Assembly: GCA_002347185.1 (NCBI GenBank)
Contig: DDXK01000128.1
Coordinates: forward strand, 12,593 to 38,706
DNA length: 26,114 nt
Source of the DNA: Desulfobulbaceae bacterium UBA2262
GTDB lineage: Bacteria > Desulfobacterota > Desulfobulbia > Desulfobulbales > Desulfurivibrionaceae
Direction: 5' to 3'
Position 1 is the stretch's first letter; each line of letters starts with the position of its first letter. This document shows, piece by piece, positions 16,829 to 23,599 of the stretch. The notes beneath the pieces were generated by a model. That model saw nothing but the letters and a program-made list of their open reading frames with translations. It made no database searches and was not told the origin of the DNA. The position numbers and the translations under genes were made by a program.

Positions 16829-17749
16829 TTAAAAAAGATTCACAAGACAGAGCGCGGCCAGGGCCAGCCTGCCGGTGAGCGAACGCCTGGTCTTGCCGGC
16901 ATTGCAGGCCAGATAGAGGCTGCCGGGCCAGCCGGCGGAGAGAGCCCGCACCACCGGGCTTTGCGGATCGACCCCGGCGAGGAGGGCCACCTGCCGGCAC
17001 TGCTCCCTGGCCCAGCCGGAACGGATCTTGGCCAGCCGGGACCGGAAGGCTGGCCAGCCGCGATTGACCCCGACCTGGTTGGCCCCGTGCTGGCGGTAGC
17101 GCAGCCCGGGCCAAGGGTCGATGTGCCAGAGGTGGCCATGCGCCCGGGCATAGGCATAAAAAAGCCAGTCGTGCAGGCCGATACCCTGCACCGCTTGCCA
17201 GCGCTCCCGCACCAGGCTTTGCAGGGCCCGGGCCAGAACGGGGCCGAACACATAGGTGCAGCCCGGGCCGGCCGCCTCGAAAAGATAGTCCCACTCCCGC
17301 TGCGGCTGCGCCTTGTCGATGAGCCGCTCGCGGCCATCGGGCCAGAAGGCGAGGACGTTGCTCGAATAGCCGGCCGCCCGCCCGGAGGCAAGAACCGCGC
17401 AGGCGCGGGCGAGCTTGTCGGGAAACCAGATGTCGTCCTGATCGGCCAGGGCCAGGCCGTCAAAGCCGGTCAGGTCGATATCGCGCACCAGGCGGAAGAA
17501 GTTCGCCGCCGCCCCGCCAAAGGGGCCGGCCGGGGGCAGGATCGCGAGCCTCGGCTCCTGCCGGGCTCTTGCGGCCAGCAACGCTTCGGTGCCGTCGCTG
17601 GAAGGGTCGATGCTGACAAAGACCAGCACCTCCACCTCCCGCTGCCCGAGGATGGAATCCATCTGCGCATCGAGCCAGGCCGCGCCGTTGAAAGCGGCCA
17701 GGGCGACAGCGATCCTGGGCCTGGCCGCCTGCCGCTCAGACACCGGCAC
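16829..17749 (-). CDS. family 2 glycosyltransferase (rhamnosyltransferase-like)
   Basis: 306 residues of GT-A fold. IAVALAAFNGAAWLDAQMDS opens the nucleotide-sugar fold, VSIDPSSDGTEAL follows, and LALADQDDIWFPDKL contains the metal-binding Asp-x-Asp. Downstream HDWLFYAYA and YRQHGANQVG resemble rhamnosyltransferases of O-antigen clusters. The C-terminus LALAALCLVNLF is hydrophobic and may touch the membrane. The first codon is a GTG at 17749 with a second GTG two codons later and no clear ribosome site, so the start is uncertain. It is the first gene of the glycan module, behind a likely promoter at 17845-17874. The donor sugar is not determinable. Confidence 0.85.
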   Translation of the reverse strand: MPVSERQAARPRIAVALAAFNGAAWLDAQMDSILGQREVEVLVFVSIDPSSDGTEALLAARARQEPRLAILPPAGPFGGAAANFFRLVRDIDLTGFDGLALADQDDIWFPDKLARACAVLASGRAAGYSSNVLAFWPDGRERLIDKAQPQREWDYLFEAAGPGCTYVFGPVLARALQSLVRERWQAVQGIGLHDWLFYAYARAHGHLWHIDPWPGLRYRQHGANQVGVNRGWPAFRSRLAKIRSGWAREQCRQVALLAGVDPQSPVVRALSAGWPGSLYLACNAGKTRRSLTGRLALAALCLVNLF

Positions 17750-17844
17750 ACACCCGTGCGAAAAAGAAAAGAAGCGTGGCGTTTGGCGAAGGAATGGAAA
17801 ACATCGGCACCAGAGGCAGAAGAAGGGAAGATCGGCTGCCCCTT

Positions 17845-17874
17845 TTTATACCGCATTGGCGGGAAAATGCACAA
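17845..17874 (-). promoter_or_regulatory. candidate promoter of the glycan/secretion gene series
   Basis: On the minus strand a -35-like TTGTGC (17869-17874) is followed after 18 nt by TATAAA (17845-17850). The predicted start is near 17838, with a leader of about 90 nt to the glycosyltransferase GTG. It lies in the AT-rich divergent space (17750-17984) before the methyltransferase on the other strand. Confidence 0.45.
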
Positions 17875-17984
17875 AATTCTTTGCAGCCGCATTTTTTTCT
17901 GTGGGCGGAGCCGAAGAATGGGTAAATAGAAAAAGCGAAACACTGGCCGCGCCGTTTTCATATTCCCCGGAGGAGCCTGGCCGA

Positions 17985-18560
17985 ATGGAAGCCGATGCAG
18001 AACTGAAACAGTATCACGACTACCTGCTGACCCGCAGCAGGCTGGGACACCTCTACCGGGTGCATCTCCTCTACCCGCGGATCGCCCGGGAGCTCTCCGG
18101 CCGGGCAGTGGACATCGGCTGCGGCCTCGGCGACTTCTGCGCCTTTCGGCAGGAGACCACCGGACTCGACATCAACCCCTACAACATCGAGTACTGCAAG
18201 GCGCGGGGCGTGGGAGCGGCGCACCTCATCAGCGGCGGCCTCTTCCCCTGCCGGGACCGGGAGTTCGACAGCGCCCTGCTCGACAATGTCCTGGAGCACC
18301 TCATCGACCCCTCGCGGCTGCTGGCCGAGACCAGACGGGTCCTCGGGCCCGGGGGGATCCTGGTCGCCGGAGTGCCCGGAGAAAAAGGCTTTGCCAGCGA
18401 TCCCGACCACAAGGTCTTCTACGACCTGCCGAAACTGCGGCAGACCCTGGCGGCGGGCGGCTTTGCCTTTCTGCATGCCTTCAGGATGCCCTTGGATCTC
18501 GCCTTCCTGAGCCCGCTCCTGCGGCAGCTCTGCCTCTACGGCGTCTTCAGGAAGGAGTGA
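17985..18560 (+). CDS. class I SAM-dependent methyltransferase
   Basis: 191 residues. Motif I AVDIGCGLGDF (about 41-51) binds S-adenosylmethionine, with the acidic residue in TTGLDINPYNIEYC (about 58-71) behind it. FDSALLDNVLEHLIDPSRLL and RRVLGPGGILVAGVPGEKGF follow, as in the Methyltransf_11/UbiE-like group. The ATG at 17985 has GGAGGAG nine bases upstream; the frame runs open far upstream through a glycosyltransferase shadow and should not be used. It is transcribed away from the glycan module, so a role in methylating a glycan or its lipid is only suggested by location. Confidence 0.85.
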   Translation: MEADAELKQYHDYLLTRSRLGHLYRVHLLYPRIARELSGRAVDIGCGLGDFCAFRQETTGLDINPYNIEYCKARGVGAAHLISGGLFPCRDREFDSALLDNVLEHLIDPSRLLAETRRVLGPGGILVAGVPGEKGFASDPDHKVFYDLPKLRQTLAAGGFAFLHAFRMPLDLAFLSPLLRQLCLYGVFRKE

Positions 18561-18583
18561 AAGAGGCCCGCCGCCCTCTTTTG
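18560..18583 (+). terminator. hairpin terminator after the methyltransferase
   Basis: AAAGAGG (18560-18566) and CCTCTTT (18575-18581) form a perfect 7-bp stem with an 8-nt loop, followed by a short T run. It begins on the last base of the stop codon. The T tract is only four bases, so strength is uncertain. Confidence 0.4.
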
Positions 18584-18617
18584 CCTTCGTCCCTTTCCCC
18601 CCTGGTCGCTTTCCTGC

Positions 18618-19118
18618 TCAATGGAGCAGGGCGGAGGCGGGCGCGCTCTTCGGCCGTGCTTCCTCCACCCAGGCAGGCCACTCCCCGGTCGGCCAGCCGG
18701 CAGCCTCGAACTGCCCATGCAGGATGCTGAGCCATTGCCGCAGCCCTTGCACCGGCAGGGTCAGGCGGGCCTGTTCGCCGGCCGGCCCATTCAGGGTCAG
18801 GGCCACGGCCGCGTCGCCAGCGGCGATGTCCACCGACCGCACCAGCCAGCCGGCCTCGCTTGCGCCGGCCCGCACCGGCGGCTGGGGCGTCAGCGACTGC
18901 ACGGCAGCCTGCTGGGCAAAGCCCTGCAGGATCTCGGCCATCCCGCCCTCACCGCCGCCCTGCTTCTCCAGCCAGAGGCACAGAGGCGGGGCCAGCCGGG
19001 AAAGCAGCCGCCGGGTCAGCCACAACACCACGGTCGCGCCCTCTTCCGCCTCGCCGCTCAGCCGGATGCGATCCTCTGCCTCCACATATTCGGTGGTCAG
19101 CCGTTGCAGTTCGAGCAT
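18618..19118 (-). CDS. hypothetical protein
   Basis: 166 residues, not recognised. It begins MLELQRLTTEYVEAEDRIRL and has a Gly/Gln-rich middle (about 53-80) followed by a segment with alternating small and hydrophobic residues (VRSVDIAAGDAAVALTLNGP) that looks beta-rich. No signal peptide or clear membrane helix is seen. Codon composition is GC-rich like the genes on its left, so it probably belongs to the core side rather than the island. It converges with the methyltransferase. The first REP copy of the island lies 32 nt upstream of its start. I cannot propose a function. Confidence 0.6.
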   Translation of the reverse strand: MLELQRLTTEYVEAEDRIRLSGEAEEGATVVLWLTRRLLSRLAPPLCLWLEKQGGGEGGMAEILQGFAQQAAVQSLTPQPPVRAGASEAGWLVRSVDIAAGDAAVALTLNGPAGEQARLTLPVQGLRQWLSILHGQFEAAGWPTGEWPAWVEEARPKSAPASALLH

Positions 19119-19149
19119 TCCCTGTCCTTGCCTCGTGCCTCGTTACCTT

Positions 19150-19177
19150 GGGGTCAGGTCTTGAAATATCAGTTTTC
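19150..19177 (+). repeat. REP-like repeat overlapping the 3' end of the RAYT gene
   Basis: The motif GGGGTCAGGTCTTGAAA, extended by TATCAGTTTTC, starts here on the plus strand. It overlaps the last codons and stop of the transposase gene. An inverted, slightly diverged copy lies at 20046-20072 on the other side, so the gene is bracketed by inverted repeats. Further copies are at 20854, 20959 and 21753. Confidence 0.85.
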
Positions 19178-20026
19178 AGGATCGCCCTGCCGGGCGAGCG
19201 CCTTGCTCACCGTGGTGTAGTGCAGCCCCAGGCGATCGGCAATCTCCTTCAGCGTGTAGCCATGCGCGACATGCGCCTGCGCGATGCGGCCGTTGCGTTC
19301 GGCCTTGTCGGCATACCCCGCAAGAATCGTTGCCAGCGGCGGCCGGGCGGGGTAGCGCTGCTGACGGGGAATTTCCGGGAATCGTTCTTTTTCGGCGAGC
19401 AGCCCGCCCACCGCCTCCACAAATGCCTCGCTGCCAAAAAAAACCTGCCCCCGCAGCCGTTGCCAGGGGCTTTGCGCTTTCCGGCCCTCGGCAACGAAGT
19501 TCCGATATGCGGCCCTCGCCCGAGCCTGCGTGCCGGAAAATTGGCCAAGCACCCAGGCCGTCTCCAGAAACCCTGGGGATTGCCTGCCGAAGGCTGTGGC
19601 GCGGTAAGAGCTCCAGGGCCATTGCTCCGGCCCTTTCACCAGACCGGCGGCAACGGGATTTCGGACAATATAGCGGCACAATTCCAGCAGATGGGCATCC
19701 TTTTCGACCAGTACGGCCTTGTAGCGCCCCTGAAAAAGATGGCCGACCCGCTGGTGCCTGCGGTTGACATACTGGGTGTAGACGCCGTTCAGCATGCGCA
19801 TGCCCAGGGAGAGGTTGGGGTCGGGGGTTTCCAGGAGAAGATGGTAATGGTTGCCCATGAGGCAATAGGCATGGCACCGCCAGTTGTACCGGCCGACAGT
19901 GGCGGCCAGCACGGCCAGAAACTTCTCACGGTCGGCAGCGTCGGCAAAAATCTCCTGCCGGCCATTGCCCCGGGTGGTGATATGATACACAGCCCCTGGA
20001 AATTCCAGGCGCAACGGTCGCGCCAT
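19169..20026 (-). CDS. REP-associated tyrosine transposase (RAYT)
   Basis: 285 residues. The start MARPLRLEFPGAVYHITTRG is the usual opening of RAYT/Y1 transposases of the IS200 class. The HUH-like metal site is GNHYHLLLE (His60, His62), and the candidate catalytic tyrosine is Tyr119 in RYIVRNPVAAG. A C-terminal helix-turn-helix (about 255-280, GYTLKEIADRLGLHYTTVSK) is present, as in larger RAYTs. Such single-copy transposases are thought to move REP/REPIN hairpins in trans. Copies of a matching repeat bracket the gene and recur downstream. The gene appears intact. The stop lies inside a repeat copy. Confidence 0.92.
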   Translation of the reverse strand: MARPLRLEFPGAVYHITTRGNGRQEIFADAADREKFLAVLAATVGRYNWRCHAYCLMGNHYHLLLETPDPNLSLGMRMLNGVYTQYVNRRHQRVGHLFQGRYKAVLVEKDAHLLELCRYIVRNPVAAGLVKGPEQWPWSSYRATAFGRQSPGFLETAWVLGQFSGTQARARAAYRNFVAEGRKAQSPWQRLRGQVFFGSEAFVEAVGGLLAEKERFPEIPRQQRYPARPPLATILAGYADKAERNGRIAQAHVAHGYTLKEIADRLGLHYTTVSKALARQGDPEN

Positions 20027-20045
20027 TATTGCCCCCTCCGCCGGG

Positions 20046-20096
20046 AAAACTCATCTTTCAAGACCTGACCCCGTTTGCGAGACCTGACCCCGTTTG
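20046..20096 (-). repeat. inverted REP copy with an adjacent partial tandem copy
   Basis: An inverted copy of the REP motif (reading AAAACTCATCTTTCAAGACC on the plus strand from 20046, then TGACCCC) lies upstream of the transposase start. A 17-nt unit AGACCTGACCCCGTTTG occurs at 20061-20077 and again at 20080-20096, a tandem repeat with a period of 19. The right unit is a truncated copy of the repeat end. Confidence 0.8.
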
Positions 20097-20147
20097 TTGC
20101 TTTTCTGCGCTTCTCGGCAAATCCTCTCTGCCATTCCAGGAAAGGGC

Positions 20148-20495
20148 TCACGCGGCATGCAAAATGAAATCCACTTTAACGGCCTGATACGGAAACTCGA
20201 CCCCCCCCTTTACGGCAGAATGCAGGATCCCGGCGTCCAGCAACGCATGCACATCGGCGTGAACTGCCTTCACATCGCGCCCCACCCGCCTGGCAGCCTC
20301 ACGAATCGAAACCGGGCCCACGCCACAAAGGGCCTTGATCAATTGCCATCGCTTGGCAGTGAGTACTTTCCACAACAACTCCGGCGTGGCAAAGGCAACA
20401 TGATCTTCCTGTTCGACGATGCAGTTGGACATCGCGTTCATGGTATCGACAAGCGTCTCTTCCAGGGATTTGACTTCAAGTACGACCGTTTTCAT
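20148..20495 (-). CDS. HTH antitoxin of a DUF6516 toxin-antitoxin pair
   Basis: 115 residues. A winged-helix region lies at about 45-95 (LLWKVLTAKRWQLIKALCGV followed by SIREAARRVGRDVKAVHADV), typical of the HVO_A0114-type regulators that accompany DUF6516 proteins. The first 20 nt overlap the toxin gene, so it is translationally coupled and second in the operon. The promoter with a palindrome at 20779-20807 is probably its own operator. Its C-terminus VDFILHAA lies about 75 nt from the REP copies near the RAYT start. The function as antitoxin is inferred from context. Confidence 0.78.
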   Translation of the reverse strand: MKTVVLEVKSLEETLVDTMNAMSNCIVEQEDHVAFATPELLWKVLTAKRWQLIKALCGVGPVSIREAARRVGRDVKAVHADVHALLDAGILHSAVKGGVEFPYQAVKVDFILHAA

Positions 20496-20772
20496 GGTTC
20501 CACCTCATGATTTCCCTATTAAAATCGGCAAGCAGCTGCTCCGGAGAAGAAAAAAAATAGGGCGACTCTTCCTGCCCAAGATGGCGATGATCACCTTTTC
20601 CGCGTTCATTATCGTAACGCAGCACACAGTTGCCAGCCACGATATATGCCAGCCGGTATTTGTAGTTGTGGTCCGAAGGAGGCAGCGGCTGCGGCAGCCG
20701 CCAGACCCTTATTTCAACAAAGGCGTCAACCGCGAGCACGACACGACGCCTCACCAAGGCAATGGCTTTCAT
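20476..20772 (-). CDS. DUF6516-family putative toxin
   Basis: 98 residues. The core YKYRLAYIVAGNCVLRYDNE followed by RGKGDHRHLG is the hallmark of DUF6516 proteins, which are usually found with a small HTH partner. The C-terminus SPEQLLADFNREIMRW is helical. It is the first gene of the pair and its stop lies inside the partner gene. No ribosome site is seen before the ATG, and the promoter is placed to start transcription at or beside the ATG, so a leaderless mRNA is predicted. The biochemical target of the family is not established to my knowledge. Confidence 0.8.
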   Translation of the reverse strand: MKAIALVRRRVVLAVDAFVEIRVWRLPQPLPPSDHNYKYRLAYIVAGNCVLRYDNERGKGDHRHLGQEESPYFFSSPEQLLADFNREIMRWNHENGRT

Positions 20773-20778
20773 GGTTTA

Positions 20779-20807
20779 ATTATAGCAACGCCGATTGGCG
20801 TTGTCAA
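20779..20807 (-). promoter_or_regulatory. consensus promoter with a palindromic operator in the spacer (DUF6516 locus)
   Basis: On the minus strand TTGACA (20802-20807) and TATAAT (20779-20784) are both perfect and are separated by exactly 17 nt. The spacer carries AACGCC-N4-GGCGTT (20787-20802), a perfect 6-bp inverted repeat overlapping the -35. The ATG at 20772 is six bases past the -10, where transcription should start. An autoregulating antitoxin bound in the spacer is the natural reading. Confidence 0.8.
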
Positions 20808-20853
20808 ACACTCCAACACATTTCCGTGGCGTACTGAGCGCACCGAGGCGCTG

Positions 20854-20985
20854 GGGGTCAGGTCTTGAAAAATCAGTTTTATGCGCAAAGAGTTCGGCCT
20901 AAAAATATCCTTTTCACCTGTCAGGAGAAATCCTCCCGGTCTCCTTGATGAGGAACAAAAAACTGATATTTCAAGACCTGACCCC
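20854..20985. repeat. REPIN-like element (two inverted REP arms, 132 bp)
   Basis: A left arm at 20854-20880 and a right arm at 20959-20985 are inverted copies of the 27-nt REP motif with one mismatch between them. The 78-nt centre begins TGCGCAAAGAGTTCGGCC. The transcript or single strand could fold into a long hairpin. This is the layout of REPINs, which RAYTs are proposed to mobilise, and a RAYT lies 830 bp away. It sits in the gap between two toxin-antitoxin loci. Confidence 0.82.
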
Positions 20986-21012
20986 GCTTGCGGGACACAA
21001 AAACAAGGATAT

Positions 21013-21300
21013 CTAGCGGGAACTATCACGGAGAATCCGGAAAGTCTCTTCGTAAATGCTCCTGCGAGGACCGAGGGCCAACACCTCGATGACGCCATTG
21101 TCGGCAATGCGGTACACAATCCGCATATTCTTGACCCGCAGACTGCGAAGGCCGGCAAGCTCCTCGCGCAGCATCTTACCGCAGTGCGGATCGTCGACCA
21201 GCATGGCAAATGCTGCTTTGAACCTTTTTTTGAGTTCCGGGTGCAAACCGCGGACCAAGGCGGCAACCCCATCAGGCATTCGGAGAGAATAGCGTTGCAT
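21013..21300 (-). CDS. RelE/ParE-family toxin
   Basis: 95 residues of RelE/ParE fold. The pattern GLHPELKKRFKAAFAMLVDD is followed by GLRSLRVKNMRIVYRIADNG and IEVLALGPRRSIYEET. This matches small RelE-type mRNA interferases with the conserved strand R-x-x-R-I-V-Y-R. The ATG is four bases after the stop of the Phd-like gene, so the pair is an operon with antitoxin first. In such pairs the toxin cuts mRNA at the ribosome or poisons gyrase; which applies here is not visible. The gene appears complete. Confidence 0.88.
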   Translation of the reverse strand: MQRYSLRMPDGVAALVRGLHPELKKRFKAAFAMLVDDPHCGKMLREELAGLRSLRVKNMRIVYRIADNGVIEVLALGPRRSIYEETFRILRDSSR

Positions 21301-21304
21301 CGGG

Positions 21305-21565
21305 TTAGTCGAACAACTCGTCCAGGGTATAGAGCTTAGCCTTTTTCTTCTTGAGCGCGGACAGTCCTTTTTTAATCTCCGCCATCAGCTCGACGTCGCT
21401 CTTCACAACAATGGTCTCCCGCCACCCTTCAAATTCATCCGGGCTTACCAGCACCGCGGCTGGATGTCCGTTCCTGGTGATGACCACCTCTTCGTTGGTA
21501 ACTTGCAGCGCATCAACCAAGGCGCTCAACTTCATCTTCGCTTCGGAAAGGGAAAGGGTTTTCAC
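21305..21565 (-). CDS. Phd/YefM-family antitoxin
   Basis: 86 residues beginning with a GTG (VKTLSLSEAKMKLSALVDAL), the usual Phd/YefM DNA-binding opening. NEEVVITRNGHPAAVLVSPD is the classic beta core. The acidic, Lys-rich C-terminus (KKKKAKLYTLDELFD) would wrap the toxin. AGGAG lies seven bases upstream of the GTG, so unlike the two toxin-first loci this one has a leader of about 30 nt. A promoter with a perfect TATAAT and an inverted repeat lies at 21589-21630. It precedes the RelE-type gene by four bases. Confidence 0.88.
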   Translation of the reverse strand: MKTLSLSEAKMKLSALVDALQVTNEEVVITRNGHPAAVLVSPDEFEGWRETIVVKSDVELMAEIKKGLSALKKKKAKLYTLDELFD

Positions 21566-21588
21566 AGGCGACTCCTATTCAGGTTGTC

Positions 21589-21630
21589 TATAATTCAGCC
21601 TATTATAACCGTGTGCGAGCCAGACCACAA
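21589..21630 (-). promoter_or_regulatory. promoter and possible operator of the Phd/RelE locus
   Basis: On the minus strand TATAAT at 21602-21607 is preceded after 17 nt by TTGTGG (21625-21630), a weak -35. An inverted repeat, TATAAT (21589-21594) and ATTATA (21602-21607) with a 7-nt spacer, overlaps the -10 and may be an antitoxin operator. Position upstream of the GTG gives a leader of about 30 nt. Confidence 0.5.
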
Positions 21631-21752
21631 GAGCCTATCGGTCTTGTGAGAATCAGACAAGATCTCTTTCTTGGGCACTAACCGTCTGCAACAGAGGCGA
21701 ACGACAAAAGGAAAAATCAAGGCGTAAGGGGGCAATCAGAAAGCGAAAAAAC

Positions 21753-21826
21753 GGGGTCAGGTCTTGAAATATCAGTTTCGTGCGCAAAGAGTTCGGCCTA
21801 AAAAATATCCTTTTCACCTGTCAGGA
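21753..21826 (+). repeat. solo half-REPIN copy
   Basis: This carries the left REP arm (21753-21778) and then TGCGCAAAGAGTTCGGCC with about 45 nt shared with the centre of the element at 20854-20985, up to CACCTGTCAGGA. The right arm is not present; sequence beyond 21826 diverges into the 3' side of the XRE antitoxin gene. It looks like a decayed or truncated REPIN. Confidence 0.8.
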
Positions 21827-21853
21827 TGAATCTGCACCAACTTGTTTTGTTCT

Positions 21854-22219
21854 TCAAATGTTGAGAAAGTTCACAGGAGAGGTATTCAGGATTGCGGCCA
21901 GCTTCTTGGCCATTTCCAGAGTGATGACCCGGCGTCCGGTCTCCATGTTGGAGATATGCTGACGGGGAAGATCGCCGAGTTTTTCACCGAGTTGAGCCTG
22001 TGTCAACCCGTGCAGGGCACGATAATGCGCCAAGGCCTCGCCGGGAAGCAATTCCAGCCCCCGGTACCAGGCGGTGCCCAGGACATCAACATACTCCTCG
22101 TCGCCACTGCGGATCTCCAGTTCGTCGCCGATTTCTGCCTTCAGGGCTTCCAGTAGCCTGGCTGGGATGTCTCCCTCAATGCGCACACTAATACGGGGCG
22201 TTTTCGCGACTACCTGCAT
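21854..22219 (-). CDS. XRE-family HTH antitoxin, partner toxin broken
   Basis: 121 residues from the ATG at 22219 (MQVVAKTPRISVRIEGDIPA); the frame extends 16 codons further. A C-terminal HTH of XRE type is clear (about 65-118, GLTQAQLGEKLGDLPRQHIS then MAKKLAAILNTS). The N-terminal half is a small beta-rich segment as in antitoxins that pair with RelE-like proteins. The toxin gene upstream overlaps it by 32 nt and is truncated. The antitoxin seems intact, but its native promoter and the toxin 5' end have been lost, so it may be an orphan. Confidence 0.72.
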   Translation of the reverse strand: MQVVAKTPRISVRIEGDIPARLLEALKAEIGDELEIRSGDEEYVDVLGTAWYRGLELLPGEALAHYRALHGLTQAQLGEKLGDLPRQHISNMETGRRVITLEMAKKLAAILNTSPVNFLNI

Positions 22220-22390
22220 AATACACCTCAATATCGATCTGTCCCTCTTCAGCCTGCCAGCAGGCAACCCATTTGTGGGCTAAATGGCAATGGTATTTAC
22301 CAGCGGACAACTTGCTGTAATTCGGCCACGCCGGCAGAACCGGACCAAGCAGAGCCAGGTCATTCACCAGCATTTTCAACTTCGGCCCCT
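22188..22390 (-). pseudogene. 5'-truncated RelE-like toxin
   Basis: The remaining residues include LLGPVLPAWPNYSKLSAGKY, then HCHLAHKWVACWQ and IEVYYAGSRENAPY, a known C-terminal half of RelE-like toxins that pair with XRE antitoxins (WPNYSKL, YHCHL, YAGxxExAPY). Upstream of about codon GPKLK the sequence is IS110-derived antisense (MKIVASIAP), so the original N-terminus is missing. The open frame of 77 codons starts inside the element and should not be read as a normal protein. Confidence 0.72.
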
Positions 22391-22660
22391 GGCTAGGCGC
22401 GATGGAGGCGACGATCTTCACCGGCTGGATTTATGATTTCCTGAAACCCCATGCCGTGGGGCTGAAGGTCGCTCACCCGGAGATGCTTAAGGCCATAACT
22501 GCAGCCAAGAAGAAAAATGACCGGGCCGATGCGGAGAAGCTGGCAGACCTTTTGCGGGTCAATCTGTTGCCTGAATGCGTGATGATGCCCGAAGAGCTGC
22601 GGGAGTTGAGAAGAATCCTCCGCTACCGGAACATGGTGGTCCGCACCGCGAGTACCATGA

Positions 22661-22686
22661 TGAACCGCCCCGGCTTTTCCGGAGAC
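22661..22686 (+). repeat. IS3 left terminal inverted repeat
   Basis: TGAACCGCCCCGG is identical to the right end; the following bases match partly and GGAGAC again exactly. It abuts a TGA target copy at 22658-22660. Confidence 0.85.
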
Positions 22687-22699
22687 AGTTTTGTTTGAG

Positions 22700-23599
22700 T
22701 CAGGCCGCCTCGCTTGACTCCTCCAGCCGATAATATTCCATTTCTCTCTCTGCCGGTGGAATATTTCCGATCGGTTCCAGCAACCGGCGATTGTTGAACC
22801 AATCCACCCATTCCAGGGTCGCATACTCAACCGCCTCCCGGCCTTTCCAGGGGCCGCGATGATGGATGACTTCAGTTTTGTAAAGGCCGATGATTGTTTC
22901 CGCCAATGCGTTATCGTAGGAATCTCCGGTCGTACCGACCGAAGCGTTGATCCCTGCCTCAGCCAGACGCTCTGTGTACCGGATCGAGAGATACTGGCTG
23001 CCTCTGTCGCTATGGTGAACCAACCCCAGCCGGTTTTTACGCGCCCAAAGGGCTTGCTCCAATGCGTCCATCACCAGTTCCGTCTTCATGGATGTCGAAA
23101 CACGCCAGCCGACGATACTGCGAGCATAGACATCAACGACAAAGGCAACGTAGACAAAGCCGGACCAAGTTGCCACGTAGGTGAAATCCGCCACCCAGAG
23201 TTGATTGGGCCGACTGGCCTTGAATATCCGCTTCACCAGATCGGGCGCACGCTCCTGCGTTGAATCGCTGATCGTCGTGATCTGTTTCTTGCCACGGACG
23301 ACACCCCGTAGTCCTATCTCTCGCATCAAGCGCTCGACCGTGCAGCGGGCGACATTGATGCCTTCTCTGTTCAACTGTAGCCAGACCTTGCGGGCGCCAT
23401 AAACCCGATAGTTCTCTTCCCAGACCCTCTGCATATGTGGCTTGAGGGCTTGGTCACGATGATGGCGTGCTGGAATCTTTGTGGCGTCAACTTCACGCGC
23501 CCTATGCTGGTAATACGTCGATGGGGCGATCGGCAACTGGGCGCAGATCGGCTCGACCCCATACTGGTCCCGATGCTCATTGATAAACGCCACCATCAC
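22700..23599 (-). CDS. IS3-family transposase OrfB (DDE integrase domain)
   Basis: 299 residues. An HTH_21 segment (YGARKVWLQLNREGINVARC) is followed by the rve integrase core with Asp138 (QLWVADFTYV), Asp198 (LVHHSDRGSQY) and Glu234 (SYDNALAETI). The 35-residue spacing between the second Asp and Glu is the classic DDE pattern. The C-terminus carries WVDWFNNRRLLEPIGNIPPA. A GTG at 23599 overlaps the OrfA stop by three bases, but the frame is open upstream to the slippery site, so the active form is probably the OrfAB fusion made by -1 frameshifting. No disabling change is seen. Confidence 0.95.
   Translation of the reverse strand: MMVAFINEHRDQYGVEPICAQLPIAPSTYYQHRAREVDATKIPARHHRDQALKPHMQRVWEENYRVYGARKVWLQLNREGINVARCTVERLMREIGLRGVVRGKKQITTISDSTQERAPDLVKRIFKASRPNQLWVADFTYVATWSGFVYVAFVVDVYARSIVGWRVSTSMKTELVMDALEQALWARKNRLGLVHHSDRGSQYLSIRYTERLAEAGINASVGTTGDSYDNALAETIIGLYKTEVIHHRGPWKGREAVEYATLEWVDWFNNRRLLEPIGNIPPAEREMEYYRLEESSEAA

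Noticed and set aside
19150..21826. CRISPR array
   Set aside because: The repeats are in both orientations, unequally spaced and linked to a RAYT gene; there are no regular spacers or cas genes.
22188..22421. Intact 77-residue toxin
   Set aside because: The first residues are antisense of the IS110 transposase; only the C-terminal half matches the toxin family.
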